Of a DNA stretch of 64,000 bases, positions 17,426 through 26,387 are shown one piece after another. This DNA comes from Streptomyces genisteinicus. Its GTDB lineage: Bacteria > Actinomycetota > Actinomycetes > Streptomycetales > Streptomycetaceae. The DNA lies in assembly GCF_014489615.1 (NCBI RefSeq), contig NZ_CP060825.1, forward strand, positions 2,149,501 to 2,213,500, written 5' to 3'. The position numbers were made by a program, and so were the translations under genes. Numbering within the stretch: the first letter of the stretch is position 1; every line of letters begins with the position of its first letter. A model generated the notes under the pieces. That model did not search any database and had not been told where the DNA came from. It worked only from the letters and a program-made list of their open reading frames with translations.

Positions 17426-18688
17426 GTGAACTCGACCAATCGCACCGTGGTCGTCACCGGTATCGGCGCAACCACACCGCTGGGTGGCGACAGCGCATCG
17501 ACATGGGAAGGCCTGCTCGCCGGGCGTTCGGGCGTGAAGCCCCTGGAGGGCGAGCGCTACGCCGAACTCCCGGTCCGCATCGCCGCGACCGCCGCGGTCG
17601 ACCCGGGCGAGGTCCTGCCCCGCCCGCTCGCCCGCAAGCTGGACCGCTCCGCGCAGTTCGCGGTCATCGCGGCCCGTGAGGCATGGTCCGACGCCGGGTT
17701 CACCGCCCCCGCGGGCGAGGACGAGTCCGTCGCGCCGGCCCGTCTCGGCACCGTCATCGCCTCCGGCATCGGCGGCGTGACGACCCTGCTCGACCAGTAC
17801 GACGTCCTCAAGGACAAGGGCGTGCGCCGGGTCTCCCCGCACACCGTCCCCATGCTGATGCCCAACGGCCCCTCCGCCAACGTCGGCCTGGAGGTCAACG
17901 CCCAGGCGGGCGTCCACACCCCGGTGTCCGCGTGCGCGTCCGGCGCCGAGGCGATCGGCTACGCCGTGGAGATGATCCGCACCGGCCGTGCCGACGTGGT
18001 CGTCGCCGGCGGCACCGAGGCGGCCATCCACCCGCTGCCCATCGCGGCGTTCGCCAACATGATGGCGATGTCGAAGAACAACGACGAGCCGCTGAAGGCC
18101 TCCCGGCCCTACGACACCGGCCGCGACGGCTTCGTCCTCGGCGAGGGCGCCGGCGTCGTGATCCTGGAGTCGGCCGAGCACGCCGCCGCGCGCGGCGCCA
18201 GGGTCTACTGCGAGGTCCTCGGGCAGGGCCTGTCCGCCGACAGCCACCACATCGCGCAGCCCGAGCCGACCGGCCGCGGCATCGCGGCGGCCCTGCGCAA
18301 CCTGCTGGAGACCACGGACCTCAAGCCGGCCGAGGTCGTCCACCTCAACGCGCACGCCACGTCGACGCCGCAGGGCGACGTCGCCGAGATCAAGGCGCTG
18401 CGCGCGGTCCTCGGCGACGACCTCGACCATGTCGCGGTCTCCGCCACCAAGTCGATGACGGGCCACCTGCTCGGCGGCGCCGGCGGCATCGAGACGGTCG
18501 CGACCGTCCTCGCGCTGCACCACCGCACCGCACCGCCCACCATCAACGTCGACGAGCTCGACGAGGCCGTGGAGGCGGACGTGGTCCGCGACACCCCGCG
18601 GGCGCTGCCCGAGGGCACGATCGCGGCGATCAACAACTCGTTCGGTTTCGGCGGCCACAACGTGGTCCTCGCCTTCCGCACGGTCTGA
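17426..18688 (+). CDS. fabF: Beta-ketoacyl-ACP synthase II
   Basis: Elongating ketosynthase of 420 aa. The active-site triad is C170 (VSACASGAEA), H310 (NAHATSTPQGD) and H347 (TGHLLGGAGG), with K in ATKSMTGH and the NNSFGFGGHN signature near the C terminus. It closes the fasR-fabD-fabH-acpP-fabF cluster and is followed by a strong terminator, so the operon ends here. The GTG start at 17426 follows GTGGAGAAAG. Confidence 0.97.
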   Translation: MNSTNRTVVVTGIGATTPLGGDSASTWEGLLAGRSGVKPLEGERYAELPVRIAATAAVDPGEVLPRPLARKLDRSAQFAVIAAREAWSDAGFTAPAGEDESVAPARLGTVIASGIGGVTTLLDQYDVLKDKGVRRVSPHTVPMLMPNGPSANVGLEVNAQAGVHTPVSACASGAEAIGYAVEMIRTGRADVVVAGGTEAAIHPLPIAAFANMMAMSKNNDEPLKASRPYDTGRDGFVLGEGAGVVILESAEHAAARGARVYCEVLGQGLSADSHHIAQPEPTGRGIAAALRNLLETTDLKPAEVVHLNAHATSTPQGDVAEIKALRAVLGDDLDHVAVSATKSMTGHLLGGAGGIETVATVLALHHRTAPPTINVDELDEAVEADVVRDTPRALPEGTIAAINNSFGFGGHNVVLAFRTV

Positions 18689-18729
18689 TCCCACCGTCCG
18701 GCCCCGGCAGGTCGGCCGCAACGACGACG

Positions 18730-18764
18730 AGGCCCCGCGCCCCCTCAGGGGGGGTGCGGGGCCT
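18730..18764 (+). terminator. Terminator of the fatty acid synthase operon
   Basis: Long GC hairpin: GGCCCCGC at 18731-18738 pairs with GCGGGGCC at 18756-18763, extended by an inner C5/G5 stem. It is 41 nt after the fabF stop. Confidence 0.85.
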
Positions 18765-18780
18765 TGTGGGTACGGGGGCT

Positions 18781-19020
18781 GTGGGTTCACAGGCTGTGGG
18801 CCCGGACGCCATGTGCCCTGGCGCTGCGTGTCCAGGAACCGTGTGTCCGGAGGCTGTGTGTCCAGGAACCGTGTGCCTTGGCACCGTGTGTACGCGAGCC
18901 GTGTGCCCAGACGCTGTGTGTCCAGGCACCGTGTGTCCAAGCGCTGCGTGTCCGGAGGCCGCATGTCCAGACGCCGTGTGCCCGGGGACCGTGTGCCCGG
19001 GGTCGGCGCGTCCGCCGGGA
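18781..19020. repeat. 15-bp tandem repeat array, 16 degenerate units
   Basis: Sixteen consecutive 15-bp units without a single indel occupy exactly 240 bp between the fabF terminator and the DUF3145 gene. The consensus is GTGTGTCCAGGCACC; the first six bases are best conserved, and the last three alternate between ACC and GCT/GCC. The reading frames crossing it only give pentapeptide repeats such as PGHTV or CPGTV with no plausible gene start, so it is read here as a non-coding minisatellite. From 19021 to 19221 nothing further is recognisable. Confidence 0.85.
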
Positions 19021-19221
19021 CCGTGCGGGGCGGGGCCGTGCACCCGGGCTGCGTGCCTCCGCGAGGTGCGGCGGGGGCGCCGGGCCCCTGTGAGCCGCGG
19101 GTACGCGCCCCGGCGGGCATCCGCCTCCGGGAGGCCCTGCACACCCCGCGCCGCCGGGCTCCGGCCCCGGCCCGTACCCGGTACGTGCACGGAGGGGGCG
19201 CCCGCCTCGGCGGGCGGAGCC

Positions 19222-19716
19222 TCAGACCACCTGGTGCAGCCAGCGCACCGGCGCACCCTCACCCGCGTAGCGGAAGGGCTCCAGTTCGTCGTCCCACGGC
19301 TTCCCGAGCAGCTTCGCGATCTCCGCCTCCAGCTCCGTCTCGCCCCGGGAGGCCCGGCCCATGGCGGCACGCAGACGGTCCTCGGGCACCAGGATGTCGC
19401 CGTGGATGCCGGTCACCGCGTGGAAGATGCCGAGGTCGGGAGTGGCGCTGTAGCGCTCCCCCTCGGCCGTCGCACAGGGCTCCGCCGTGACCTCGAAGCG
19501 CAGCAGGTGCCATCCGCGCAGGGCGGAGGCGATTTTGGATGCCGTGCCGGCCTCGCCGCGCCAGGAGACCTCCGCTCTCCAGGTGCCGGGGGATGCCGGC
19601 TGGCGGATCCAGTCGAGCTGGACGCGTGTGCCGAGCACCCCCGCGATCGCCCACTCGATGTGCGGGCACAGCGCGCGCGGTGCGGAGTGAACGTACAGAA
19701 CGCCACGTGTCGTCAC
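19222..19716 (-). CDS. DUF3145 family protein
   Basis: Conserved actinobacterial protein of 164 aa, function unknown. Recognisable from the start TTRGVLYVHSAP, the CPHIEWAIAGVLG segment, and the C-terminal GKPWDDELEPFRYAGEG and VRWLHQVV. The GTG at 19716 has a GGAGG ribosome site 6 nt upstream. It commonly sits next to the fatty acid synthase cluster in Streptomyces, as here, convergent with fabF. Confidence 0.93.
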   Translation of the reverse strand: MTTRGVLYVHSAPRALCPHIEWAIAGVLGTRVQLDWIRQPASPGTWRAEVSWRGEAGTASKIASALRGWHLLRFEVTAEPCATAEGERYSATPDLGIFHAVTGIHGDILVPEDRLRAAMGRASRGETELEAEIAKLLGKPWDDELEPFRYAGEGAPVRWLHQVV

Positions 19717-19796
19717 CGGGACCTCCAGTGTGGGACGAGGGTCACCTTCCCAGCGGCCTCAGTAAACAGCATCCGGCGCGAAACTCCACAAAAGGG

Positions 19797-19815
19797 ACAT
19801 CATGTGACGTGATGT
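19797..19815. promoter_or_regulatory. Inverted repeat in the DUF3145/lipase divergent region
   Basis: ACATCA (19797-19802) and TGATGT (19810-19815) form a 6-7-6 inverted repeat, followed at once by GTAATTTAC, itself a palindrome. Both sit in an AT-rich patch between two divergent genes, 81 nt from the DUF3145 start. This looks like an operator, but no regulator can be named. Confidence 0.35.
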
Positions 19816-19974
19816 AATTTACTGGCGCCGATGGGCGGGGATGCCTCAGGGTCGACGGGGAAAAGCTACCGTGCGGGCGGCCCCGAGGGGTGACGTACTC
19901 TCGGTCCCGGGCCCCTGCGCACCAAGCTTTCACCCGGCAGGAGTCGGACGCCGGTCTCGGGAGGGGATCAGAGG

Positions 19975-20877
19975 ATGCGTCAGCGTCCGGCAACACGCCG
20001 CACGCGTGCGGCCCGAGCGGCCGCCGCCGGTCTCGCCGCCCTGCTGACGGCCGCCCTCGGCGCCTGTGACACGCCGTCACCGCACGAGGCCGCACCGGGC
20101 ACGGCGACCCCGAAGCCCTCCCCGACGCCCACCACCCTGTGGGACCGCGCACCGCGTTCCGTCGCCGCCGTCGGCGACTCCATCACCCGCGGGTTCGACG
20201 CGTGCGCGATCCTCGCCGACTGCCCGGAGGTCTCCTGGGCCACCGGTTCCGACGCCGGCGTCGGCTCCGTCGCCCTGCGCCTGCTCGGCCCCGAGCGGGT
20301 GGCCACGCACAGCTGGAACCACGCCGTCTCCGGCGCGGACGCCTCCGACCTGCCCGGCCAGATGGCGAAGGCGGCCGCGCACAAGCCGGAACTGGTCACG
20401 GTGATGGTCGGTGCCAACGACGCCTGCGCGGACTCCCTCGACCGCATGACGCCGGTGACCGCCTTCCGGGAGTCCGTCACGGCGGCGATGGAGATCCTGC
20501 GCGAGGAGGCCCCCGAGGCGCAGGTCTACGTGTCGAGCGTGCCCGACCTCAAGCGCCTCTGGGCCACCGGCCGGGACGACGCCCTGGGCAGCCGGATCTG
20601 GCAGCTCGGCATCTGCGCCACCATGCTCGGCGACGCCCACGACGACGGCCCGGCGGCCGAGCGGCGCCGGGACACCGTCCACCAGCGGGTGATCGACTAC
20701 AACGAGGTCCTGAAGGACGTCTGCGCCCGGGACGAACGCTGCCGCGGGGACGGCGGCGACGTCTTCGGCTTCCGGTTCACCGGGACCCAGTTGAGCCGGT
20801 GGGACTGGTTCCACCCGAGCAGGGACGGGCAGCGGCGGCTGGCCGAGATCGCCTACCGCCGCATCACTGCCCCGTAG
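19975..20877 (+). CDS. SGNH/GDSL-type esterase, secreted lipoprotein-like
   Basis: Extracytoplasmic hydrolase of 300 aa. The signal sequence ends in LGAC, a possible lipobox, and a Pro/Thr linker follows. The SGNH blocks are all present: GDSITRG (block I, nucleophile Ser), a Gly in the AVSGADASDL segment, GANDAC (block III, Asn) and DWFHPS (block V, Asp and His). Fold and spacing fit lipases/esterases related to S. coelicolor SGNH enzymes. The substrate is unknown. The ATG at 19975 follows GGAGGGGATCAGAGG. Confidence 0.92.
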   Translation: MRQRPATRRTRAARAAAAGLAALLTAALGACDTPSPHEAAPGTATPKPSPTPTTLWDRAPRSVAAVGDSITRGFDACAILADCPEVSWATGSDAGVGSVALRLLGPERVATHSWNHAVSGADASDLPGQMAKAAAHKPELVTVMVGANDACADSLDRMTPVTAFRESVTAAMEILREEAPEAQVYVSSVPDLKRLWATGRDDALGSRIWQLGICATMLGDAHDDGPAAERRRDTVHQRVIDYNEVLKDVCARDERCRGDGGDVFGFRFTGTQLSRWDWFHPSRDGQRRLAEIAYRRITAP

Positions 20878-20929
20878 CCAGGAGCGCCGCACGCGGCGAT
20901 ACTTCCGCCCACCCGACGGAAGGACTGCC

Positions 20930-22168
20930 GTGTTCCGGATACGCCCCCGCGTCACCGTGCTCGCCCTGGCCACCGCCCTCGCCCTGGGTGCCGCCGTCGC
21001 CCCGCCCGCGGCGGCGAGCAGCACGGACCCGGCCCCCGCGCCCACGGCCGAGGAGCAGCGGCTGACGCGTGCGGTCCCGCAGGAGATCCTGCGGCGCAGC
21101 GGATTCGACGGCGTGGCACCGGCCTTCGCCCGCTCGCTCGCCGCGGCGGACACCTACCGGGAGGCCGAGCGGGCCGTCGCCCGCCACGCCCGCTCCCTGT
21201 GGGACCGCGCCGTGGACCGGGCCCAGGGAAGGGGCCCGGCCCTCGGGGACCTGAGCCGGGACGACGACCGGCCGCTGTACTGGGCGCGGCTCGGCATGAC
21301 GTCCCAGCTGCGGGTCTGGCAGCCCGCCTTCGGTCTCGACGACACCCGGCGGGCCCAGCTGATGGACCGCCTCGAACGGGCGTCCCGCGGACAGGACTCC
21401 ATGGACTTCCCGGGCGGCAGGGGCGTGCGGCGTGTCGTGCTCACCGGCTTCGACCCGTTCACGCTGGACCGCGACATCCGGATCAGCAACCCCTCCGGGG
21501 CCACCGCGCTCGCGCTGGACGGCACCTGGATCAGCACCCCCGACGGCCCCGCGCGCATCGAGACGGCCGTCTTCCCCGTCCGCTGGGACGACTTCGCCGC
21601 CGGCACGGTGGAGCGCGCCCTGCGCCCCGTGCTGCCGCGCGCCGACCTCTTCACGACGGTCAGCCAGGGCCGGGTGGGGCGGATCGACGTCGAGCGGTAC
21701 AACGGCGCCTGGCGGGGCGGCTTCGCCGACAACGACAACCTCTCGCGCACCGGGACCGTCCCGGTGGCCGACCCGGCGACCCAGCCGCAGTGGACCACGA
21801 CCACGCTGCCGTACGCGGCGATCACCGCGGCTCCCACGGGGCGCTTCCCGGTGTACGACAACACCTCCGTGACCGAGGTCCCGGCCGGCGCGACCGCCCC
21901 GGTGGTCCGCCCCGGGGGGCCGACCCCCGGGTCCGCGGCACGCGCCGGAGGCGGCGGGGACTACCTCTCCAACGAGATCGCCTACCGCGCCACCCTGCTG
22001 CGCGACCGGCTCGGCCTCACCGTCCCGGGCGGCCATGTGCACACCCCGGTGCTCCAGTTCGGGGCGGGGAACACGAGCGAGATCACCGACCCGGAGTTCG
22101 TGCGGAACCGGCTGGACATCATCGCCCAGGTGCGGGCCGTCGTGGAGGTCGCCGCGTCGGCCTCCTGA
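20930..22168 (+). CDS. Secreted pyroglutamyl-peptidase-like protein with Cys-to-Ser change
   Basis: Exported protein of 412 aa: signal peptide (1-29, ending PAAAS), a helical N-terminal domain (about 35-160), then a region resembling pyrrolidone-carboxylate peptidase (C15). Recognisable are VVLTGFDPF, NPSGATAL, the Glu block with E255 (IDVERYN), the block GDYLSNEIAYR and the His block with H371 (GHVHTP). In C15 enzymes the fourth block is Y-x-C-N with the nucleophilic Cys; here it is S347. The protein may therefore be inactive as a cysteine peptidase, act as a serine enzyme or be a binding protein. GTG 20930 follows GGAAGGA. Confidence 0.8.
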   Translation: MFRIRPRVTVLALATALALGAAVAPPAAASSTDPAPAPTAEEQRLTRAVPQEILRRSGFDGVAPAFARSLAAADTYREAERAVARHARSLWDRAVDRAQGRGPALGDLSRDDDRPLYWARLGMTSQLRVWQPAFGLDDTRRAQLMDRLERASRGQDSMDFPGGRGVRRVVLTGFDPFTLDRDIRISNPSGATALALDGTWISTPDGPARIETAVFPVRWDDFAAGTVERALRPVLPRADLFTTVSQGRVGRIDVERYNGAWRGGFADNDNLSRTGTVPVADPATQPQWTTTTLPYAAITAAPTGRFPVYDNTSVTEVPAGATAPVVRPGGPTPGSAARAGGGGDYLSNEIAYRATLLRDRLGLTVPGGHVHTPVLQFGAGNTSEITDPEFVRNRLDIIAQVRAVVEVAASAS

Positions 22169-22242
22169 GCCGCGAGCACCCTCCTGAGCTGCAAGGGGAC
22201 CCCGCCGGGCGGCCCGGCCGGGGTCCCCCGCATGATGGGCCC

Positions 22243-22962
22243 ATGAGAATCGCGGCAGCACAGTTCCCCTCCGTACTCGGCGGCATCGAGGAGAACGTGC
22301 GCAGCATGACGGCGCTCGTCGAGCGGGCCGGCGAGCAGGGCGTGCGCTTCGTGGCCTTCTGCGAGCTGTCCGCCAACGGGTACCTGCTCGACCCGATCGC
22401 CGCCGGCCCGGACGCCTGGCTCACCGAGGACGACGCGCGCCTGGAGCCGCTGCGGGAGGCCTGCCGCCGGACGTCGACGGCCGCGCTGATCGGCTGCGCG
22501 GCCGTCACCGGCGGGGAGCGCCCGGCGATCGGCGCGCTCGTGATCGGCCCGGACGGCGAGCCGCTGGCCCGCTACGCCAAGACGCACCTGTGCGGACCGG
22601 AGCAGGACGTGTTCGCGGCCGGTACGGCCGACGGCCGCTTCGTCCTCGACGGAGTCCGTTTCGCCGTCGCCGTCTGCTACGACAACCGCTTCCCCGAGGT
22701 GGCGGAGCGGGCGGCGGCGGACGGCTGCGAGGTGTACGTGGCCAGTTCGGCCCTGGACGCCGCAAACGACTCGTTCGAGACGGTCATGCCCGTCCGCGCC
22801 CGCGACAACGGGCTGCACGTCCTGCTCGCCAACCACGTCGGCGGCGGCGACGCGGGCGACTGCCTCGGCGACAGCGGTGTCTGGGGGCCGGACGGCGCCC
22901 TGCTCGCGTCCGCCGGGCGGACCGCGCCGGGACTCGTCGTGTGGGATCTCCCCACGCGGTGA
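22243..22962 (+). CDS. Carbon-nitrogen hydrolase (nitrilase superfamily)
   Basis: Amidohydrolase of 239 aa with the nitrilase-fold triad: E41 (AFCELSANGY), K113 (YAKTHL) and C145 (AVCYDNRFPE). It is short, without fused domains, like the omega-amidase and deaminated-glutathione amidase branch; the precise substrate is not predictable. The ATG at 22243 is chosen; the nearby ATGs at 22232 and 22235 are in another frame. Confidence 0.9.
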   Translation: MRIAAAQFPSVLGGIEENVRSMTALVERAGEQGVRFVAFCELSANGYLLDPIAAGPDAWLTEDDARLEPLREACRRTSTAALIGCAAVTGGERPAIGALVIGPDGEPLARYAKTHLCGPEQDVFAAGTADGRFVLDGVRFAVAVCYDNRFPEVAERAAADGCEVYVASSALDAANDSFETVMPVRARDNGLHVLLANHVGGGDAGDCLGDSGVWGPDGALLASAGRTAPGLVVWDLPTR

Positions 22963-22994
22963 CGGTCCGTCATGGGCGGCCGTAGACTCTGCCC

Positions 22995-25328
22995 ATGCGG
23001 CAGGAGGGGGAACTGGTCGACGGGCGGTTCCGTCTGGAACGGGTCCTCGGCCGGGGCGGGATGGGCCGGGTGTGGCTCGCCGAGGACGAGCGGCTGGGAC
23101 GCCGTGTCGCGCTGAAGGAACTGCTCTTCCTCCACGGCACGGGCGAGGAGGGAGCGCGCCGCTTCGACCGTGAGGCGCGGGCACTCGCCCGGATGCGCCA
23201 CGACGCGGTGGTGGCGGTGCACGACCTGCTCTCCCATCTGGACCCGCCGGCCATCGTGATGGAGTACGTGGACGGCGCGTCGCTCAGGGACGTGCTCCGC
23301 ACCTCCGGGAAGCTGCCGTTGCCGGAGGCCGCGCGCCTCGGCCTCGCCGTCCTCGGCGCCCTGCGGGAGGCCCACGGCAAGGACGTCGTCCACCGGGATC
23401 TGAAGCCGGCCAACATCCTGGTGGCCGGCCCCCGGGTCGTCGTCACCGACTTCGGCGTCGCCCTGCTCGGGGACATGTCGCAGATGACCGGTCTCGGCGG
23501 CACACCGGGGACGTCGCTCTACATGGCGCCCGAACAGCTGGAGCACGACCGCGGCAGCGCCGCCTCGGACCTGTGGTCGCTCGGGGCGGTGCTGTGGGAG
23601 GCCGTCGAGGGGCGGCAGCCGTTCGGCAGGACGAGCCAGGCGGCCGTGGTGCGCGCGATCTGCGACGAGGAACCGCCCGAGGCGGAGCACGCCGGGGCGC
23701 TGGCGGACGTGATCCGCGGCCTGCTGGTCAAGGACCCGGCCGCGCGCATGACGGCGGAGGAGGTGGCTGCGGCCCTGGACGAGGCGTCCGCGGCGCTGGA
23801 CGAGCCGCCGCTCCGGGCGCTCGAGCGCCCGGCCCCGGCGCCCCGGGCCGGCTGGGGCCCGCCGCCCGGGACCGGTCGTCCTCCCGCCCCGGACTCCGGC
23901 CGACGGCAGACGGACCCGGCGGACGCCCCGGACCCCGGCCCCGCGCCGACCGGCGGCACGCTCGCACCGGCGCCTTCGCCGGTCTCCGCCGGGTGGAGCC
24001 CCGGTCCTCCGCCGGTTCCCGCGGGTCGGGGGGAAGCGTTCGGCCCACCGCCACGGCATCCGGCCCCGGCCGCCGCCGGACCGGCAGACACCGTGCACAC
24101 CGAGGTCCCGCCCCCGGCCGCGAGTGCACTGTTCACCGGGCCCCCGCCGCCCCGCACGGACACGCCCGCGTCGGGCTCGCTTCTCCGCGGGTATCTGCAC
24201 GGCAATGCCGCTGCCCTGTTCCTGTCCAGCGATGTGTCCGACTTCCTGCGCAGGTTCAACGCACGCGGTTCCAAGCAGCGCCGTGCCGACGGCGACCCGG
24301 TCGGGCCCCCGCCCGAACCGTCCTCCCCGGACGCGCCGCCGGCGGCAGACGAGCCGCCGCCCGAACCCTCCCCGGCGCCTCCCGCCTCCGGCGTACGCCC
24401 CGGCTGGGGTGCGCCTGCACTCCCGCCCGAGCAGTCCCCGCCCAAATCGCCCTCCCCGGACGCGCCGCCGGCGGCAGACGGGCCGCCGCCCGAACCCTCC
24501 CCGGCGCCTCTCGCCTCCGGCGTACGGCCCGGCTGGGGTGCGCCTGCACTCCCGCCCTCCGGGGCCGTCACCCCGCCGCTGTCGGCGCCCGTCCGGGAAC
24601 TGCTCGGCTTCTGCACCACCAGCACATGTCCGGACGAGAGAGCCCTGCTGCTCGCGCTGACGAAGGCCGCGCGGAGCCTCACCCCGCCGCAGATCGCGGA
24701 GGCCGTTTCCGCGCTGCGCGTGTTCGGAGGCCGTGCGAGGGAGGCGAAGACCCTGCTGCTCCAAGCAGGGCAATGGCTGCCGACCGACGAAGTGATTCTG
24801 CTGAGCGACCATCTGCGCGGCGAGCACAGGCATGACGAGGCCGACCTCGTCATGGTGGCTGCGGCACGCCTCCGGGGCACCGCCGCACTGCACGCCCTCC
24901 TGACGGCGCTGGGCGGCCCCCGCGGCCAGCGGAGATCCGAGGCGTGGCTCACCCACTCCCGTCGGGACACCCAGGTCGTGCGGCGGGCGGCAGGCTCTCG
25001 TCTGCCGGATCAGCGGGCGCCGGAGCGAACCGCCCCGCCGGCCGATCCGCCCGCGACGCCGGCCACCGCCGCGCCCCGCACCGACGGGACGGCCCCCGGC
25101 CCGGCACCGCTGCCCTCGGCGATCGACCCGCCGTTCACCCTGTACTGGTTCGCCGTGCCGGTGGTGCGGCGGGTCGTCGTGGCGGATCTCCGGCCGCGTG
25201 TGGTCGCCGACCTGCGGCCCGGTGTCTGGTACCTGGCGGTCGGGCAGCGCGGCCAGGCACTGGTCGTCCGGTTGGAGGACGGCCGCCACGGCCTGCTGCA
25301 CGACACCAGCGACCTCCAGCGCGGCTGA
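22995..25328 (+). CDS. Hanks-type Ser/Thr protein kinase with long Pro-rich linker
   Basis: Protein of 777 aa. The N-terminal kinase domain (about 12-265) is complete: GRGGMGRV glycine loop, K41 (VALKE), HRDLKPAN with D135, DFG at 152-154 and the APE motif (MAPEQ). A Pro/Ala-rich linker (about 270-530) contains a 43-residue direct duplication (DNA 24322-24428 and 24451-24557). A helical domain follows (about 530-650, LLGFCTTSTCPDERALLLAL and LTPPQIAEAV), then a second linker and a short beta domain (about 715-777) that ends in VVRLEDGRHGLLHD. There is no membrane helix, unlike PknB, so it is a soluble kinase. The helical domain may be the target-recognition part. Confidence 0.93.
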   Translation: MRQEGELVDGRFRLERVLGRGGMGRVWLAEDERLGRRVALKELLFLHGTGEEGARRFDREARALARMRHDAVVAVHDLLSHLDPPAIVMEYVDGASLRDVLRTSGKLPLPEAARLGLAVLGALREAHGKDVVHRDLKPANILVAGPRVVVTDFGVALLGDMSQMTGLGGTPGTSLYMAPEQLEHDRGSAASDLWSLGAVLWEAVEGRQPFGRTSQAAVVRAICDEEPPEAEHAGALADVIRGLLVKDPAARMTAEEVAAALDEASAALDEPPLRALERPAPAPRAGWGPPPGTGRPPAPDSGRRQTDPADAPDPGPAPTGGTLAPAPSPVSAGWSPGPPPVPAGRGEAFGPPPRHPAPAAAGPADTVHTEVPPPAASALFTGPPPPRTDTPASGSLLRGYLHGNAAALFLSSDVSDFLRRFNARGSKQRRADGDPVGPPPEPSSPDAPPAADEPPPEPSPAPPASGVRPGWGAPALPPEQSPPKSPSPDAPPAADGPPPEPSPAPLASGVRPGWGAPALPPSGAVTPPLSAPVRELLGFCTTSTCPDERALLLALTKAARSLTPPQIAEAVSALRVFGGRAREAKTLLLQAGQWLPTDEVILLSDHLRGEHRHDEADLVMVAAARLRGTAALHALLTALGGPRGQRRSEAWLTHSRRDTQVVRRAAGSRLPDQRAPERTAPPADPPATPATAAPRTDGTAPGPAPLPSAIDPPFTLYWFAVPVVRRVVVADLRPRVVADLRPGVWYLAVGQRGQALVVRLEDGRHGLLHDTSDLQRG

Positions 25329-25377
25329 CCTCCGCCGGTCACTCCGACCGCCGCACCCAGTCCCCCGCCCCCGCGCC

Positions 25378-26268
25378 TCAGCGCCGTGGGCCCTGCCCCG
25401 CCTCGGGCCACACCACCGGCGGCGGCACGGTACCTGCGGCGGAGCCGCCCCGGCCGGCGTCGCCGGGGATCTCCCCGCCGGCAGTCTCCCCGCCGGCCTT
25501 GCCCGCAGCCTCCGACCCGTCCGCCCGGTCGGCGTCCGGCGCCAGGTCGCGGGCCATCAGCGTCGCCCCGGCGACCGCCCCCGGCATCAGCAGCACGGCG
25601 ACGAACGGCACGAGGAACGCCAGCACCAGCGGTACGCCGAAGCCGAGGACGGCCGCGCGGCGGGACCGCAGCAGCCGCAGCCGCCGCTTCAGGTCGATGC
25701 CGCGGCGCTGCATGGCCACCGAGGTCAGCTCCTGCGTGAGGAAGAAACCGGAGACGCAGAAGCCGATCAGCGGCACGACGGTCTGACCGGCCACGGGGAT
25801 GAAGCCGCACGCGAACAGGAGCACCCCGCAGAGCAGGACGCGCAGCAGGATCCGCAGCGAGTCGCGGGCGGAGATCCACAGTTCGCGCCAGAGCGGCAGA
25901 CCGGACGTGGGCACGTCGCCGCCCTCGGTGCGGTCCACGTGCTCCGACAGGGACTCGTAGAAGGGCTGTCCGACGAGCAGCGTCACGGCGGTGAAGGTGA
26001 TCACCGACAGGAAGAGCCCGAGGACGAAGAGGAGCGCGGTGAGCGCCCCGCGGAACGTGCCCTGCCAGGGCGAGGACCAGTCGTCGGCGAACGGGGTCGC
26101 CCAGGCGACCAGGTCGTCGGCGAACGCCACCAGCCCGGCGAGGGCCGCCGCGTAGAGCACCAGGGTCACCAGCCCGGGCAGCAGCCCGAAGCCGAACCAC
26201 CGGCCGTGGCGGGCCACCCATCGCTGGCCCTTCATCAAGTAGCCGAAGCCGGCCCCGAAATCGCGCAT
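25378..26268 (-). CDS. EI24-domain (CysZ-like) membrane protein
   Basis: Integral membrane protein of 296 aa from the EI24/CysZ family, with four or more hydrophobic helices (for example FGFGLLPGLVTLVLYAAAL, ALLFVLGLFLSVITFTAVT, VLLCGVLLFACGFIPV and VLGFGVPLVLAFLVPFVAVLL). The conserved FYESLSEHVD and PVAGQTVVPLIGF loops are present. CysZ is a sulfate carrier in enterobacteria; that role is not established for actinobacterial members. The last 60 residues are Gly/Ala/Pro-rich and soluble. It is convergent with the kinase gene. Confidence 0.88.
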   Translation of the reverse strand: MRDFGAGFGYLMKGQRWVARHGRWFGFGLLPGLVTLVLYAAALAGLVAFADDLVAWATPFADDWSSPWQGTFRGALTALLFVLGLFLSVITFTAVTLLVGQPFYESLSEHVDRTEGGDVPTSGLPLWRELWISARDSLRILLRVLLCGVLLFACGFIPVAGQTVVPLIGFCVSGFFLTQELTSVAMQRRGIDLKRRLRLLRSRRAAVLGFGVPLVLAFLVPFVAVLLMPGAVAGATLMARDLAPDADRADGSEAAGKAGGETAGGEIPGDAGRGGSAAGTVPPPVVWPEAGQGPRR

Positions 26269-26387
26269 CGGGCCAGCCTATCGGGGTGCCTCTTGTTGTC
26301 CGGCGGGCGAACCGGTAGACCCTGCGTACTGATCGTGTACCGCATCCTTCGGCCTCACCCTCCCGGCATCCGAAAGGTCCGTACCGC

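Noticed and set aside
18781..19020. Possible CRISPR array
   Set aside because: Units are contiguous 15-mers with no spacers, and no cas gene is near.
18630..19370. Minus-strand frame that turns the 15-bp array into PGHTV-type pentapeptides
   Set aside because: It overlaps the DUF3145 gene antisense and the end of fabF. All three frames of a 15-bp repeat give pentapeptides, so the periodicity alone is no evidence of coding.
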